64,000 nucleotides of DNA from Planctomycetota bacterium (GTDB lineage: Bacteria; Planctomycetota; Planctomycetia; Planctomycetales; Planctomycetaceae), in NCBI GenBank assembly GCA_027623235.1, contig JAQBVJ010000010.1, positions 1 through 64,000 of the forward strand, in the 5' to 3' direction. This document shows positions 16,593-27,150 of this stretch, piece after piece. The notes under the pieces are model-generated. The model saw only the letters and a program-made list of their open reading frames with translations. It was not told the origin of the DNA and ran no database searches. Numbering within the stretch: the stretch's first letter is position 1; each line of letters opens with the position of its first letter. Position numbers and translations under genes: made by a program.

Positions 16593-19500
16593 TCAGTCGC
16601 TCGCGTCGAGTCGGGCAAGCATGGCTGGCGACAGGATGAACGCTTCGTCGATGATGAAGTCCAGATCGCCGTTGCCGTTCGTTCCTTCGCCGAGCGAGAT
16701 CGTGTCGATTCCGGAATTGCCGTTCACCGAATCGTCGCCGTCTCCGGCGAGGATGGTGTCAACTCCGCCTCCGCCAAACAGCATATCATCGCCGTCTCCC
16801 CCCAGGATCGTGTCCGATCCGTTATCTCCAAAGACGGTGTCGTTGCCGTCTCCAGCCACAATTCCGTCGTCGCCGTCGCCGCCGAAGATCAGGTCATTGC
16901 CGTCGCCACCGTCGATCGTGTCGTTACCGGCGTGACCTCGGATGAGGTCGTTTCCGTGACCACCTCGCAGCTTGTCGTTGCCGCTGTTGCCAAGCAGGAT
17001 GTCGTCGTCTCGGCCGCCGTCGAGCGTGTCGTCTCCGCCGCCGCCGATCAGCGTGTCCTTACCGGTTTCGCCATGGATCAGATCGTTGCCCATATCACCT
17101 GAGAGCGAGTCGTCGCCGAAGCCGCCTCGCAGCGAATCGTTGCCGTTTCCGCCGCTGACGGTGTCGTTGCCAAACCCGCCATCCAGTACGTCGTTTCCGT
17201 CACCGCCCGCGACGATGTCGTTGCCGACTCCGCCGGTGATGAAGTCGTTTCCGAGCATCCCGTTGAGGTTGTCGTCTCCTGCTCCACCGTCGATCGTGTC
17301 CGATCCGGTCCCGCCATTGATGATGTCGTTTCCGTCGCCGCCCTGGATCGTATCCGCGTCGGCCGAGCCGATGATGTTGTCATTGCCGGACCCGCCTTTC
17401 AGCAGCAGCCTCACCGATCCCAGTGTGGCATTTGTCGCGTCAATCGTGTCGTCACCCGCTCCACCGTCCAGGATCAGAACAAGCGAGCCAACCAGATTCA
17501 CATTCCCAAGATTGAGCTGATCGTTCCCGCCGCGTCCGTCAATGGTGACTTCTTCGACAGGATTCGAAACGTCTTCGTTCGCGTTCGTAAAGCTGAGCGT
17601 TGCCGAACCGCGGACCACCTGCAGAGTGCTGCCCGTCTGCTGCACAGAGATCGTGTCGGACCCGTTGGTCCCTTGAACCACGACCGTGTCCAGTCCGTCG
17701 CCCCCGTCGAACGAGTCGTTTCCGTCGCCCTTCCAGACGATCGTATCGTTGCCCGCATCGCCTCGGACATCATCGTTCGAACCCTGGCCGAACAGCGTGT
17801 CGTCGCCATCTCCACCGTTGAGAATGTCGCGTCCGCTGCCGCCGAACAGGAGGTCATTCCCGCCGCCGCCGAACAGCACGTCATCCATCGCCCCACCCAC
17901 GACCGTGTCGTTACCGGTGGTCGTGTTGAGTGCATCGTCGCCGTAGACCACATCGATCCCGACTCCTCCATCGACAAAATCGTCTCCCGCCCCGCCTTCA
18001 ATGGTGTCGTTACTGCCTTGCCCATAGACCGTGTCGTTGCCGTCGCCACCGTTGATCAGGTCGCGTCCGCCACCGCCAAACACGAGATCGTTTCCACCAC
18101 CGGAGAACAGCACATCATCATCGCTGCCCCCGACCAGAACATCGTCGGCGTCACCCGAAACGATTGTGTCGTTCCCCTCGCCACCGTTCATCGCGTCGGA
18201 CGCCGCCGTGGGAGGAACGAAACTTCCATTGGCAAACGTGGGTGGAGTGATCGTTTTGAAATTGGAAATGAACAGCTCGTAATCGCCTGTCTCCAGACCG
18301 GAGGACGTCGTCACTTCCACGAAGTAAGTGCCATCCGCAGGGATGATGAGATCGACGATGACTGAGTCCATCGACTCCAGTTCGTCATCGTTCACGGCAA
18401 CTCCGCTGCCAAGCGCGACAGCATTTCCACTCGCGTCAAAGACCGTAATCACCGGGTCAATCGTATTGACGAATCGTGGCGGCGTCTGTGAACCCGGAAC
18501 CGCCGACATCGCTTCCAGATTGATAATGTCACCGGCCAGAGCAGTGAATGAATAAAAGTCACTCATGCCAGGTGTCGCGATTTGCCCCAGGAGTGACGTG
18601 GCTTCAACGTCGAACTGCAGTCCGGCGAGTGACCCGGTGAGCTCGGTGTTCGGAACCGTCAGATCAGCGAGTGCAATCGCCTGTGCGGTTCCAATCGTCG
18701 AGTGTGCGCCGACCTGCTCTGAAAGAACCTGTCCCTCAAATGCGAACATTGCCAGTTTGATCGCTGATCGAGCACCAAAGTACTGGTTGCTGCTCAATGC
18801 TGACAGTGGATCAAGAAACGGGAACGCTGGCGTAATCATAAGATGATTCGCCGTCTCCGTTGCGAGAGTTGGCCCGGTGTAAGGCGGAGTAAAGAACACG
18901 TCCGTTCCGGGGAGCACGCCGCTGCCCATTGGCCCGAAGGCATCCCGGTGTCGCAATCCCATTGCGTGTCCGAGTTCGTGGGCCGCAATATTCGAGCTGG
19001 CAAAGATCACGTTGGCCTGCGTCATCGGTGGAGCACCGAAGAAGGAAAAGGCGCCTGCCGCGTCAAGGATCACTGTGTCATTCAGGTTGAGATTTCGAAA
19101 GTCGATCCCATTAAGCGAAAGTCCACCAGCAGCACCATCGTTAAATCGGATTGTCGTAAAATCTCCCACAGGGAGTGTCTGTGAGAACACAACGTTGAAC
19201 GGCCGAAAATCCGCCTCCAGATTCTGTTGAATTGCATTTCGAGTGGTCTGGCTGAACTGAAATTCCGTCGGATCGGTCGCTGAATCGAAATCGAGGAACA
19301 CGACCTGAATTGGACCGTCTCCGTCATCGATAATCGTGGCCTCGCCGGCGGGATCTGCGATCACCGCGTTCTGGGCATTTGTAAGCGTCACGAAGAAATT
19401 CTCGTTTGTCTCGGCCACGGTGTCGCCAATGATCGGCACAACCACTGTGGTGGAAAGCTGTCCGGCTTTGATCGTGACACGTTCCGAGAAGCCGACGTAA

Positions 19501-20615
19501 TCCAGACCGTCTTCTGCGAGTCCATTCACTGTCGCCGCGTCGACGGAAACGTCGAGGGCGCTGACCGCGGAAAGCGAGATCGTAAACGTCGCGAAGTTGA
19601 AGCCGGTGTTGCCTTCCGGATTCACGATCACATCGTCGATCGAGATAAACTGATCGCCCGTGTCGAGAGCGTCGTCTCCCGCTCCGCCAATCAGCATGTC
19701 CGAACCGGTCCCGCCCAGCAGTGTGTCATTGCCTCCGTTGCCGAGTACGACGTCGTTTCCGTCATTCCCGTTCAACGCATCGTTGCCGCCGCCGCCCAGC
19801 AGTTGGTCATCACCGCCCTGCCCCTGAATCGTGTCCTCGCCCGAATCGCCACCGATCGTGTCGTTCCCGTCGCCACCGAGCAGGCTGTCTTCACCCTGGT
19901 TTCCGTTGATTGAATCGTCACCTCGACCGCCATCCACGGTGTCGTTGCCATCGCCACCGGAAATCACGTCCCGGCTGGTCGCCCCGATGGGCACTCCACC
20001 CAGAATCACATCGCCAATGATCGTGTCGTTTCCGTCGCGTCCCGTGATCGTGTCATTGCCCGATCCACCGGCCAGTGTGTCATTGCCGTCTCCGCCGTCG
20101 ATGGTCTGGTTGCCCTGGATCTGACTGACCGGGGCGAGATTGATCGAGTCGTGACCGTCTCCCCCGATGAGGGTATCGTTGAAGCTCTGGCTGCCGACGA
20201 TCGTGTCATGTCCGTTTCCGGCATCGACAAAAATCTGCAGTCCTTCTCCCGTGTTGATATCAACGAAGGAGAACTCCGCGGACGAGACCGCGTTCAGATT
20301 GATCAGGTTGTTTCCCGGACCGGCGTCGATATCGATCCGCCGCAGGCTGCTGGCCTGGATGCTCGCGAGGGCTCCTTCCAGGACGCCATTGGCGAGCACC
20401 TGAACCTGACCCGAACCTCCGGGGTCTGTCCGCACCTCGATGCTGTCGTCGCCGTCGGCAACGATGATGAGCTGGTTGTTCGTTACCAGCGAAGAGACAG
20501 ACAGATAGGTCCGCTGCTCAAGAAGTTCCGGCGCCGCCGAAACTCGCGGTCGGTGCTTCCGACGCCGAGACAACTGAAACTGCTGCTTGAAATGATTGAG
20601 CCAGGTGACCTTCAT
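16593..20615 (-). CDS. Large RTX-repeat protein with Calx-beta, metzincin and PPC domains
   Basis: A 1340-residue exported protein. N-terminus: short basic stretch, then PELLEQRTYLS (~30-40), close to the LEPR-xLL motif of giant planctomycete exported proteins. Then RTX nonapeptide repeats (GGxGxDxUx, ~130-322), a Calx-beta domain (~320-430), a metalloprotease-like region (~440-580) with the zinc motif HELGHAMGLRH at 546-556 and a Met-containing FGPMGSG shortly after, a bacterial pre-peptidase C-terminal domain (~645-785), and more RTX repeats (~805-970 and ~1025-1312). The repeats bind calcium and fold after export. I start at 20615, where GGAAGG lies upstream; the longer frame to 20879 adds a region without conservation. 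Substrate and export route are not visible. Confidence 0.92.
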   Translation of the reverse strand: MKVTWLNHFKQQFQLSRRRKHRPRVSAAPELLEQRTYLSVSSLVTNNQLIIVADGDDSIEVRTDPGGSGQVQVLANGVLEGALASIQASSLRRIDIDAGPGNNLINLNAVSSAEFSFVDINTGEGLQIFVDAGNGHDTIVGSQSFNDTLIGGDGHDSINLAPVSQIQGNQTIDGGDGNDTLAGGSGNDTITGRDGNDTIIGDVILGGVPIGATSRDVISGGDGNDTVDGGRGDDSINGNQGEDSLLGGDGNDTIGGDSGEDTIQGQGGDDQLLGGGGNDALNGNDGNDVVLGNGGNDTLLGGTGSDMLIGGAGDDALDTGDQFISIDDVIVNPEGNTGFNFATFTISLSAVSALDVSVDAATVNGLAEDGLDYVGFSERVTIKAGQLSTTVVVPIIGDTVAETNENFFVTLTNAQNAVIADPAGEATIIDDGDGPIQVVFLDFDSATDPTEFQFSQTTRNAIQQNLEADFRPFNVVFSQTLPVGDFTTIRFNDGAAGGLSLNGIDFRNLNLNDTVILDAAGAFSFFGAPPMTQANVIFASSNIAAHELGHAMGLRHRDAFGPMGSGVLPGTDVFFTPPYTGPTLATETANHLMITPAFPFLDPLSALSSNQYFGARSAIKLAMFAFEGQVLSEQVGAHSTIGTAQAIALADLTVPNTELTGSLAGLQFDVEATSLLGQIATPGMSDFYSFTALAGDIINLEAMSAVPGSQTPPRFVNTIDPVITVFDASGNAVALGSGVAVNDDELESMDSVIVDLIIPADGTYFVEVTTSSGLETGDYELFISNFKTITPPTFANGSFVPPTAASDAMNGGEGNDTIVSGDADDVLVGGSDDDVLFSGGGNDLVFGGGGRDLINGGDGNDTVYGQGSNDTIEGGAGDDFVDGGVGIDVVYGDDALNTTTGNDTVVGGAMDDVLFGGGGNDLLFGGSGRDILNGGDGDDTLFGQGSNDDVRGDAGNDTIVWKGDGNDSFDGGDGLDTVVVQGTNGSDTISVQQTGSTLQVVRGSATLSFTNANEDVSNPVEEVTIDGRGGNDQLNLGNVNLVGSLVLILDGGAGDDTIDATNATLGSVRLLLKGGSGNDNIIGSADADTIQGGDGNDIINGGTGSDTIDGGAGDDNLNGMLGNDFITGGVGNDIVAGGDGNDVLDGGFGNDTVSGGNGNDSLRGGFGDDSLSGDMGNDLIHGETGKDTLIGGGGDDTLDGGRDDDILLGNSGNDKLRGGHGNDLIRGHAGNDTIDGGDGNDLIFGGDGDDGIVAGDGNDTVFGDNGSDTILGGDGDDMLFGGGGVDTILAGDGDDSVNGNSGIDTISLGEGTNGNGDLDFIIDEAFILSPAMLARLDASD

Positions 20616-21166
20616 CCTGAACTTCCTTCCCTGGTCCGCTCCCCGCAGCAAGAGCTGCAGGCAGTGCCGAGTCCCTTCTGCAGGCATCCACTTTCGGTCA
20701 TCTGACGCGAAAGCAGAATTGTCGTTGACTGCCGGCTGGAACCCTGTTCCGAACCAGCCCTGTCCTACACGGACCAGCAGTCCGAGCGGCATTTTCCTGA
20801 CCGGTCTGACCGGCGAAATCTGCACAACCCGTTCTGACGTCATCCTGCGGTTTATCCGGATAACGGTATCGTCCGTCACATTCCGAAAAACTGACAGAAC
20901 CTGTCGTGACCCGTACGACCGTCACCAGCGGGAGCCATGACCTAACCCGCAAAGACGCCCCAACCGTTACAGTTTGACAGGCGGATTGCCCGTCTCGGAT
21001 TTCAATGATGGGGTCTCTTTCTCATCGCTATCCCTTGTTGACAGATGATTTGCGACAGAACTAAACTCGCTGGCCGTTTCCAAAATCACCACATGGATGT
21101 CGACTTCAGTGACCGTCGCGATGTCGTCGCCGCTCAAGTCTGTTCTGCAGGAGTGGAACCCACAGG
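20616..21166. other. Divergent intergenic region RTX / hppA
   Basis: 551 bp between two divergently transcribed genes, so it must hold both promoters. I could not call convincing -35/-10 pairs. A perfect 12-bp palindrome, TTATCCGGATAA, lies at 20852-20863 and could be an operator. The open frames here are extensions of the neighbouring genes beyond their likely starts. Confidence 0.5.
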
Positions 21167-23764
21167 ATGAGATTGCCTCGAATTTCCCGCGCCACCACCC
21201 GTGTCCTCTCGTTTTTCTTCCTGGCTTGCCTCGCCGCTCTGCTGATACAGCAGCCGCTTCTGGCAGCTCCGGACACGTCGGAAGCGGGCGGAACAGTCGC
21301 CACATCCGCCGCATCGGCTCCCGACGAAACCGCCATCATCATTGGCTGGTCGATCAGCTTTGCCGGAGCCTTGCTGGCCCTCTTTTACGCTCGAAAGTTC
21401 TTCGGGTGGGTCATCGCCCAGGACGAGGGCGACGAGAAGATGGTCAAGATCGCCTCCTACGTTCGTGAGGGGGCCAATGCCTATCTGATGAGTCAGTACA
21501 AGGTCGTCACGATCTTCTTTATTGCGATGTTCATCGTGCTGATGGTTGTTGCGTTTGGCTTCAACGCTCAGTCCAAATGGGTTCCGTTTGCCTTTGTTAC
21601 TGGCGGATTCTTCTCTGGCCTGGCGGGCTGGTTCGGAATGAAAACCGCCACCATGGCGAGCTCCCGGACGGCGCAGGCCTGTAAGACATCGCTCAATCAG
21701 GGACTTCAGGTCGCCTTCCGAAGTGGAGCGGTGATGGGTCTGGTCGTGGTCGGGCTCGGATTGCTCGACATTTGCGTGTGGTTCGCCGTGCTCCACATGA
21801 ACGATATGCCTCTTCACGAAATCACCGTGACGATGCTTTGCTTCGGCATGGGTGCGAGCAGTCAGGCGTTGTTTGCTCGGGTTGGCGGTGGCATCTTCAC
21901 AAAAGCCGCTGATGTCGGAGCCGACCTGGTCGGGAAAGTGGAGGCGGGAATCCCGGAAGACGATCCCCGCAACCCGGCGACCATCGCTGACAATGTCGGC
22001 GACAACGTCGGAGACGTGGCCGGCATGGGAGCGGATCTCTACGAATCGTATTGCGGTTCGATTCTGGCTGCCGCCGCTCTCGGTGTGGCCGCTTACGCCG
22101 GCAATGAAAAAATGCAGTTCATGATGGTGATGCTGCCAATGGTGCTGGCGGCGTTTGGAATCGGACTGTCCATCTTTGGCATCCATCTGGTGAAAACAGA
22201 AGAAGGCGCGACCCAGAGAATCCTCCTGAAGGCTCTCGGCCGCGGGATCAACATCAGCAGTGCACTGATTGCCGTCGTCTCTCTCGTTCTGGTCTACGTC
22301 ATCCTGGTCGTCCCATCAAAAACGGCAGGAATCGCAGAAGGACTCCCGTCAGGAACGGCCCTGTTCGGAGTCTTCTGGTCAGTCGTGATCGGGCTGGCAG
22401 CGGGTATCTCGATCGGAAAATGGACGGAATACTCGACCAGCGAGGAATTTCGACCAACAAAACGAATCGCCGATCAGGGAACAACCGGCCCGGCAACGGT
22501 CATTATCGCCGGAATTGCCGAAGGATTCATGAGCACCTGGGTTCCAATCGTTGTGGTCGGAATGGCGATCATGCTGGCCTTCGGAACCTGCACCGGTTTT
22601 GACTATGACAGCCCTCAACTATTCGCAATGGGCCTTTACGGCGTCGCGATCGCTGCCGTCGGCATGCTCAGCACTTTAGGAATCACGCTCGCCACAGACG
22701 CCTACGGACCGATCGCCGACAACGCTGGCGGCAACGCGGAAATGAGCGGGCAGGACCCCTCCGTCCGCGAGCGGACAGACGCACTGGACAGCCTCGGAAA
22801 CACGACTGCCGCCACCGGTAAGGGTTTCGCCATCGGTTCGGCCGCGCTTACGGCGCTCGCCCTGCTCGCCGCCTATGTCGAAGAAGTCCGGGAAGGCTTT
22901 GAGCGATGGACTGAAGATTACCAGGTGGAAGCGTCAGCAGATCTGGCCGATGCGACCGGAGTCAAAGTTGGACGAGGAGTCATTGCTGTTCAGGAAGCAG
23001 GACACGAGCACCCGACCGCTTTTCTTGTTTTCCCACCGCGAGGAAAAAAGAACGAGGCCATCGAGAATATTTCAAATGCACGATCTAGCGAGCTCGTCAC
23101 CGGACTGGATATTCCTGAACTGGAAGATCGCGGAATGATCGTGCGCAACAGGGCAGCGACCATCCCCGACTTCGGGAGATTTTACGATATCAGCGTCATG
23201 AATCCGCGAGTCCTCGTCGGGATGTTTATGGGAGTCATGCTGGCCTTCGTATTCTGTGCGATGACCATGAAGGCGGTCGGACGTGCCGCGGCGAAAATGG
23301 TCGCCGAAGTGCGCCGTCAATTCCGCGAAATTGCTGGAATCATGGAAGGCACAGCAGAGCCTGATTACGCATCCTGTGTCGCAATCAGCACGACGGCAGC
23401 TCAACGTGAAATGATCATGCCGTCCATTCTGGGCCTGATCGTCCCGATTCTTGTTGGCCTGCTGCTGGGAGTTGGCGGCGTCATTGGCATGCTCGCTGGT
23501 GGGCTGACTTCTGGATTCGCCGTGGCCATCATGATGGCCAACGCTGGCGGAGCCTGGGACAACGCCAAAAAGTACATCGAAGCCGGAGCCCACGGGGGCA
23601 AGGGGACCGATGCTCACAAAGCGGCGGTCGTCGGCGACACCGTGGGCGACCCGTTCAAAGACACCAGTGGCCCAAGCCTGAATATTCTCATCAAACTGAT
23701 GAGTATGGTGTCTGTGGTGTTTGCAGGGCTCGTGGTGAAGTATTACATCTTCAACTTCCTTTAA
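21167..23764 (+). CDS. hppA: Membrane-bound ion-translocating pyrophosphatase, K+-dependent type
   Basis: An 865-residue integral membrane pyrophosphatase that pumps H+ or Na+ while hydrolysing PPi. The catalytic loop with [25 protein letters not shown] residues is at ~274-294, the [10 protein letters not shown] motif at ~544-553 carries Ala where K+-independent enzymes have Lys, and the C-terminal [12 protein letters not shown] / [17 protein letters not shown] block is intact. About 16 membrane helices. Two oddities: a signal-peptide-like N-terminus (~1-34), and a hydrophilic insert of about 95 residues (~570-670) in the loop before [11 protein letters not shown], where relatives have a short loop; this explains the extra length. 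The ATG at 21167 has GGAG 12 bases upstream. Confidence 0.96.
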   Translation: MRLPRISRATTRVLSFFFLACLAALLIQQPLLAAPDTSEAGGTVATSAASAPDETAIIIGWSISFAGALLALFYARKFFGWVIAQDEGDEKMVKIASYVREGANAYLMSQYKVVTIFFIAMFIVLMVVAFGFNAQSKWVPFAFVTGGFFSGLAGWFGMKTATMASSRTAQACKTSLNQGLQVAFRSGAVMGLVVVGLGLLDICVWFAVLHMNDMPLHEITVTMLCFGMGASSQALFARVGGGIFTKAADVGADLVGKVEAGIPEDDPRNPATIADNVGDNVGDVAGMGADLYESYCGSILAAAALGVAAYAGNEKMQFMMVMLPMVLAAFGIGLSIFGIHLVKTEEGATQRILLKALGRGINISSALIAVVSLVLVYVILVVPSKTAGIAEGLPSGTALFGVFWSVVIGLAAGISIGKWTEYSTSEEFRPTKRIADQGTTGPATVIIAGIAEGFMSTWVPIVVVGMAIMLAFGTCTGFDYDSPQLFAMGLYGVAIAAVGMLSTLGITLATDAYGPIADNAGGNAEMSGQDPSVRERTDALDSLGNTTAATGKGFAIGSAALTALALLAAYVEEVREGFERWTEDYQVEASADLADATGVKVGRGVIAVQEAGHEHPTAFLVFPPRGKKNEAIENISNARSSELVTGLDIPELEDRGMIVRNRAATIPDFGRFYDISVMNPRVLVGMFMGVMLAFVFCAMTMKAVGRAAAKMVAEVRRQFREIAGIMEGTAEPDYASCVAISTTAAQREMIMPSILGLIVPILVGLLLGVGGVIGMLAGGLTSGFAVAIMMANAGGAWDNAKKYIEAGAHGGKGTDAHKAAVVGDTVGDPFKDTSGPSLNILIKLMSMVSVVFAGLVVKYYIFNFL

Positions 23765-23776
23765 TCCGACCCGCCG

Positions 23777-23800
23777 CCGGTTCGCACCGGCCGGAACCGG
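23777..23800 (+). terminator. Possible hairpin terminator after hppA
   Basis: CCGGTTC (23777-23783) pairs with GAACCGG (23794-23800) 12 bases after the hppA stop. There is no T-run, so it is at best a weak or factor-dependent terminator. Confidence 0.35.
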
Positions 23801-23857
23801 GCAGCAGTTCGGATCTCAGTGAGCCCACTTTAATGAAGCCGGTTCCGAAAGAAACAC

Positions 23858-24400
23858 GTGTCGGAAACTCAGCAGGACAACACACCGGAAGAAGCTGCCA
23901 GCGCGCCCGTTCCGATTGATCAGACAGTCGATCTGTCGGCCACAGAGTCAGCCGCCGCAGAATCAGCCGCCGCAGAATCAGCCGCCGCAGAATCAGCCGC
24001 CGCAGAATCAGCCGCCGCAGAATCAGCCACAGTGTCGGGCAGTGGAACCACGTCAGGTGATGAAACCGCTGACGCGTTGATCGTGGCACGTGTTGCCGAC
24101 GACTTTCGTGGAGCGGACATCATCCTGCTGGACATGCGGAAGATCACGCCAATCGTCGATTTTTTCGTCATCGCCACGGCTTCCAGCAAGCGCCAAATGA
24201 AGGCCATGGCCGAGGAAACCGATATCGTGATGAAGAAACGCGGCAGCACCCGACGCGGTGCCGAGGGCGAAGGTGAATCGGTCTGGATTCTGCGCGACTA
24301 CGGTCACGTCGTGCTCCACGTATTCACTCCGGAAGGTCGTCAGCTTTACGCCCTTGAGAATCTCTGGGCTGACGCCCCACAGGTCGACTGGCGCGAGTAG
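23858..24400 (+). CDS. rsfS: Ribosomal silencing factor RsfS with repeat-bearing N-terminal extension
   Basis: A 180-residue protein whose last ~110 residues are the RsfS/YbeB/Iojap domain: DIILLDMRKITPIVDFFVIATASSKRQ, then VLHVFTPEGRQLYALENLW. RsfS binds ribosomal protein L14 of the 50S subunit and blocks subunit joining in poor growth conditions. The first ~70 residues are a low-complexity acidic/Ala-rich extension that includes five perfect ESAAA repeats encoded by a 15-bp tandem repeat. The only in-frame start is GTG at 23858, with a weak GAAAG upstream; translation could instead begin nearer the domain. It lies between hppA and argS. Confidence 0.93.
   Translation: MSETQQDNTPEEAASAPVPIDQTVDLSATESAAAESAAAESAAAESAAAESAAAESATVSGSGTTSGDETADALIVARVADDFRGADIILLDMRKITPIVDFFVIATASSKRQMKAMAEETDIVMKKRGSTRRGAEGEGESVWILRDYGHVVLHVFTPEGRQLYALENLWADAPQVDWRE
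23951..24025 (+). repeat. Five perfect 15-bp tandem repeats inside rsfS
   Basis: The unit GCCGCCGCAGAATCA is repeated five times without a mismatch and encodes AAAES. Perfect identity at synonymous positions points to recent expansion by slippage, so copy number probably varies between strains. Confidence 0.95.
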
Positions 24401-24513
24401 AATCGCGCAACGGTCATTCGACTCGTATGAGGTGCTTTTGTCGCCTGAGTCGCAATGAACCGAAGTCGGATCGCTGGTTCTTCCCGCCTGCTTGAACGTG
24501 TTGGAGCCTCTTG

Positions 24514-26478
24514 ATGAGCGCCCTTGCTGAAATTCAAAGTCGATTTTCTGCTGCCCTTGCCGATATCACTGACGATGTCGCCGCGTCACTGGCAATGATC
24601 CGGCCAGCTCAGGATACGAAGTTTGGCGATTTCCAGGCCAACTGCGCGATGCCCCTTGGAAAGTCGACCGGTCGTTCACCACGAGACATCGCACAGGAAA
24701 TCGTCGACCGTTTGCAGCTCAGCGATCTTTGCGACCCGCCGGAAATCGCCGGCCCGGGTTTCATCAATCTGCGTTTGAAAGAGGACTGGCTTGCGAATGC
24801 GGCCGAAGGCCTTGTCACCGATGATCGGCTCGGCCATCGCGCCGGGACGCGACAGAATTATGTGATTGACTACTCATCGCCCAACGTGGCGAAGCCAATG
24901 CACGTTGGCCATCTAAGGAGCTCTGTGATCGGTGCCGCACTGGTCAATATCCTGCGATTTGCCGGGCATGAGGTCATCTCCGACAACCACATCGGAGACT
25001 GGGGCACTCAGTTCGGGATGATCATTTTCGGCTTCAAACACTTTGTTGACGAAGCCGCATATTCCGCCGATCCCGTTGCTGAGCTCGCGAGGCTTTACCG
25101 TCTCGTCAATCAGCTTTCCGACTATCACGGCGCTCTCGCAAAGCAGCCACAGATCGCAGAACAGATTGCCACAACTGCAGCACAAATCGCTGCGACCGAG
25201 GAGGGAAACCTTGAGGGGAAAGCCAGGAAGCAGGCATTGAAGAAGCTGCGATCCGGCCACCAGTCACTCCTCGAAACAGCGGCGGGGCTGAAGGGGAAAA
25301 TCGAAGCGGTGAGTGAATCCCCCGAAATGCTGTCACTCGCTGCTGCGCATCCCGATATCGCAACACTCGCCCGAAACGAAACAGTCAAACTTCACATCGG
25401 AGACGCAGAGAACACACAACTGTGGAATGAGTTCCTCCCGGAATGCCTCAAGGCTCTGCAGAGTGTTTACGACAAACTCGGCGTCGAATTTGACAGAACG
25501 CTCGGTGAAAGTTTTTATCAGCCAATGCTGGCGGACGTGGTCGCGAAGCTTCGCGAATCCGGTCAGGCAACAGCGAGCGACGGGGCCGTCTGCGTCTTTA
25601 TTGAGGGCAACGAGGCGCCGTTCATCGTTCAGAAAACCGACGGCGCATTCACCTACGCGACGACGGACCTCGCCACGGTTCAGTACCGCGTCGAAGAACT
25701 GAAAGCCGACGTCATCCTCTACGTTGTCGACACGCGGCAGAGCGAACATTTTCAGTTGCTCTTCCAGACAGCCAGGAAGTGGGGATTCGACAAGGTGGAG
25801 TTTCGGCACGTCAATTTTGGAACCGTGCTGGGAAAAGACAAACGCCCCTTCAAGACGCGATCCGGCGACACGGTCGGACTCGAAAGTCTGCTCGACGAAG
25901 CCGTGTCGCGAGCTCACGATATCGTCTGTGCGAACGACGACGCGAAAGACCCGGAACGAGGAGGCCCGGAACTCGACGACGAGACGCGACGGTCTGTGGC
26001 CGAAGCTGTCGGAATTGGCGGAATCAAATACGCCGACCTTCACCACAATCGTGAGAGTGATTACGTCTTCGACTGGGACAAGATGCTCGCCACAACAGGC
26101 GACACAGCGACCTACATCCAGTACGCCAACGCGCGGATTCACGGCATTTTCCGAAAGGCCGATGTCGACCGGGACGCGCTGCGTGCAGCCAGTTCTTCAA
26201 TCCGGATCTCGCACCCGGCTGAGCGGGCTCTGATCGTGCATCTGCAGAGTTTTGGGGATGCGATTGATGCGGCCATTCGCGAAATGAAGCCGAATATCAT
26301 CACTCAGTTCCTGTTCGAGACCGCGGATCGATTTACGAGTTTCTACGGGAACTGCGACGTCGCGAAGGAGGCGGACGAAGCCCTGCGAACGAGTCGCCTT
26401 CTGCTTTGCGACCTTGCTTGCAGGACATTATCGACCGGGCTGGAGCTGCTCGGAATTCGCTCACCGGAGAAAATGTGA
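24514..26478 (+). CDS. argS: Arginyl-tRNA synthetase
   Basis: A 654-residue class I aminoacyl-tRNA synthetase that charges tRNA-Arg. It has the ArgRS N-terminal additional domain, the HIGH-type motif HVGH (within PNVAKPMHVGHLRSS) at ~129, the family's GKDKRPFKTRSG segment replacing a canonical KMSKS at ~440, and the C-terminal DALR anticodon-binding helical domain. It is longer than E. coli ArgRS, mostly through a Lys/Gln/Ala-rich helical insert at ~200-280 after the HVGH region. The ATG at 24514 has GGAG 7 bases upstream; a TTG just before it was not used. Confidence 0.97.
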   Translation: MSALAEIQSRFSAALADITDDVAASLAMIRPAQDTKFGDFQANCAMPLGKSTGRSPRDIAQEIVDRLQLSDLCDPPEIAGPGFINLRLKEDWLANAAEGLVTDDRLGHRAGTRQNYVIDYSSPNVAKPMHVGHLRSSVIGAALVNILRFAGHEVISDNHIGDWGTQFGMIIFGFKHFVDEAAYSADPVAELARLYRLVNQLSDYHGALAKQPQIAEQIATTAAQIAATEEGNLEGKARKQALKKLRSGHQSLLETAAGLKGKIEAVSESPEMLSLAAAHPDIATLARNETVKLHIGDAENTQLWNEFLPECLKALQSVYDKLGVEFDRTLGESFYQPMLADVVAKLRESGQATASDGAVCVFIEGNEAPFIVQKTDGAFTYATTDLATVQYRVEELKADVILYVVDTRQSEHFQLLFQTARKWGFDKVEFRHVNFGTVLGKDKRPFKTRSGDTVGLESLLDEAVSRAHDIVCANDDAKDPERGGPELDDETRRSVAEAVGIGGIKYADLHHNRESDYVFDWDKMLATTGDTATYIQYANARIHGIFRKADVDRDALRAASSSIRISHPAERALIVHLQSFGDAIDAAIREMKPNIITQFLFETADRFTSFYGNCDVAKEADEALRTSRLLLCDLACRTLSTGLELLGIRSPEKM

Positions 26479-26733
26479 TTCACTGGCTGCTGTGTCGAAG
26501 TCGTGTCAGCGCGCTGACCACTTCATCGCCTTGAAAATGAGTGGTTCCGGCTCGCCAGCGCCAACCACCTCAAAGACTGATCGCTGAATCCCGTTCGCGA
26601 GACACGGCACTTCCGGAAGCATCAGAAGATGCAGGTCCTGCGACTGAGGACCGTCCGCCAGAAACACTCTCCGCTGCAGAACAAAGCGAATAAGCGACCG
26701 GTCCTCGGAGAACCCGGCAGGATCGAAGGCGGC

Positions 26734-27150
26734 TCAGCTTCGGCGCGATGCGCCTCTGCCGGCCCTCGCAGTTCGCCCTCCGGGCGCTGGCTTTTCAAGG
26801 ACCTGGACGATCGTTTCAAGCAGAACGTCCATTGCGAATGGTTTGCGGAGGTATGCGTCGGCACCAAGCATCTCGGCGTAGGCCTTATGGCGACCTCCTT
26901 CATTCGCCGTCACCATGATGACTTTCGGCGCGTTCTTTTTCATCTCGCGGATGTATTCGAGGACCGGAAATCCGCCCATCCGCGGCATCATCATGTCCGT
27001 GATGACGAGCTCCGGCTCCGTGGAGTCAATCTGCTTTCGACCGTCGACGCCGTTACTCGCGACCGCCAGCGTATATCCCGCTCCCTCAAGCACCCTTTGA
27101 AGCGTGTTGGAGATTTCGCGGTCGTCTTCGATCAAAACGATCTTTGTCAT
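26734..27150 (-). CDS. Single-domain response regulator (CheY-like)
   Basis: A 138-residue receiver-domain protein. The phosphoacceptor is Asp52 ([11 protein letters not shown]), with the acidic pair at residues 9-10, Thr81 in MVTA and Lys103 in YLRKPF, so all residues for phosphorylation are present. There is no output domain; after residue ~120 only a short basic tail follows. It therefore probably acts by protein interaction or in a phosphorelay. No histidine kinase is in the window. GGAAG lies 6 bases upstream of the ATG. The preceding 255 bp (26479-26733) hold nothing recognisable. Confidence 0.93.
   Translation of the reverse strand: MTKIVLIEDDREISNTLQRVLEGAGYTLAVASNGVDGRKQIDSTEPELVITDMMMPRMGGFPVLEYIREMKKNAPKVIMVTANEGGRHKAYAEMLGADAYLRKPFAMDVLLETIVQVLEKPAPGGRTARAGRGASRRS

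Noticed and set aside
16600..20200. Regular short-period repeats that could suggest a CRISPR array
   Set aside because: The period is the 27-bp coding unit of RTX nonapeptides and there are no identical repeats with unique spacers.
16621..20400. Series of Pro/Ser-rich plus-strand frames such as 16972-17520
   Set aside because: They are the antisense of the GGxGxDxUx repeat gene; the regular composition is a product of the repeats on the other strand.
20852..20863. Perfect palindrome TTATCCGGATAA as an operator
   Set aside because: It is a single site without a known regulator; noted in the intergenic entry but not claimed as a regulatory feature.
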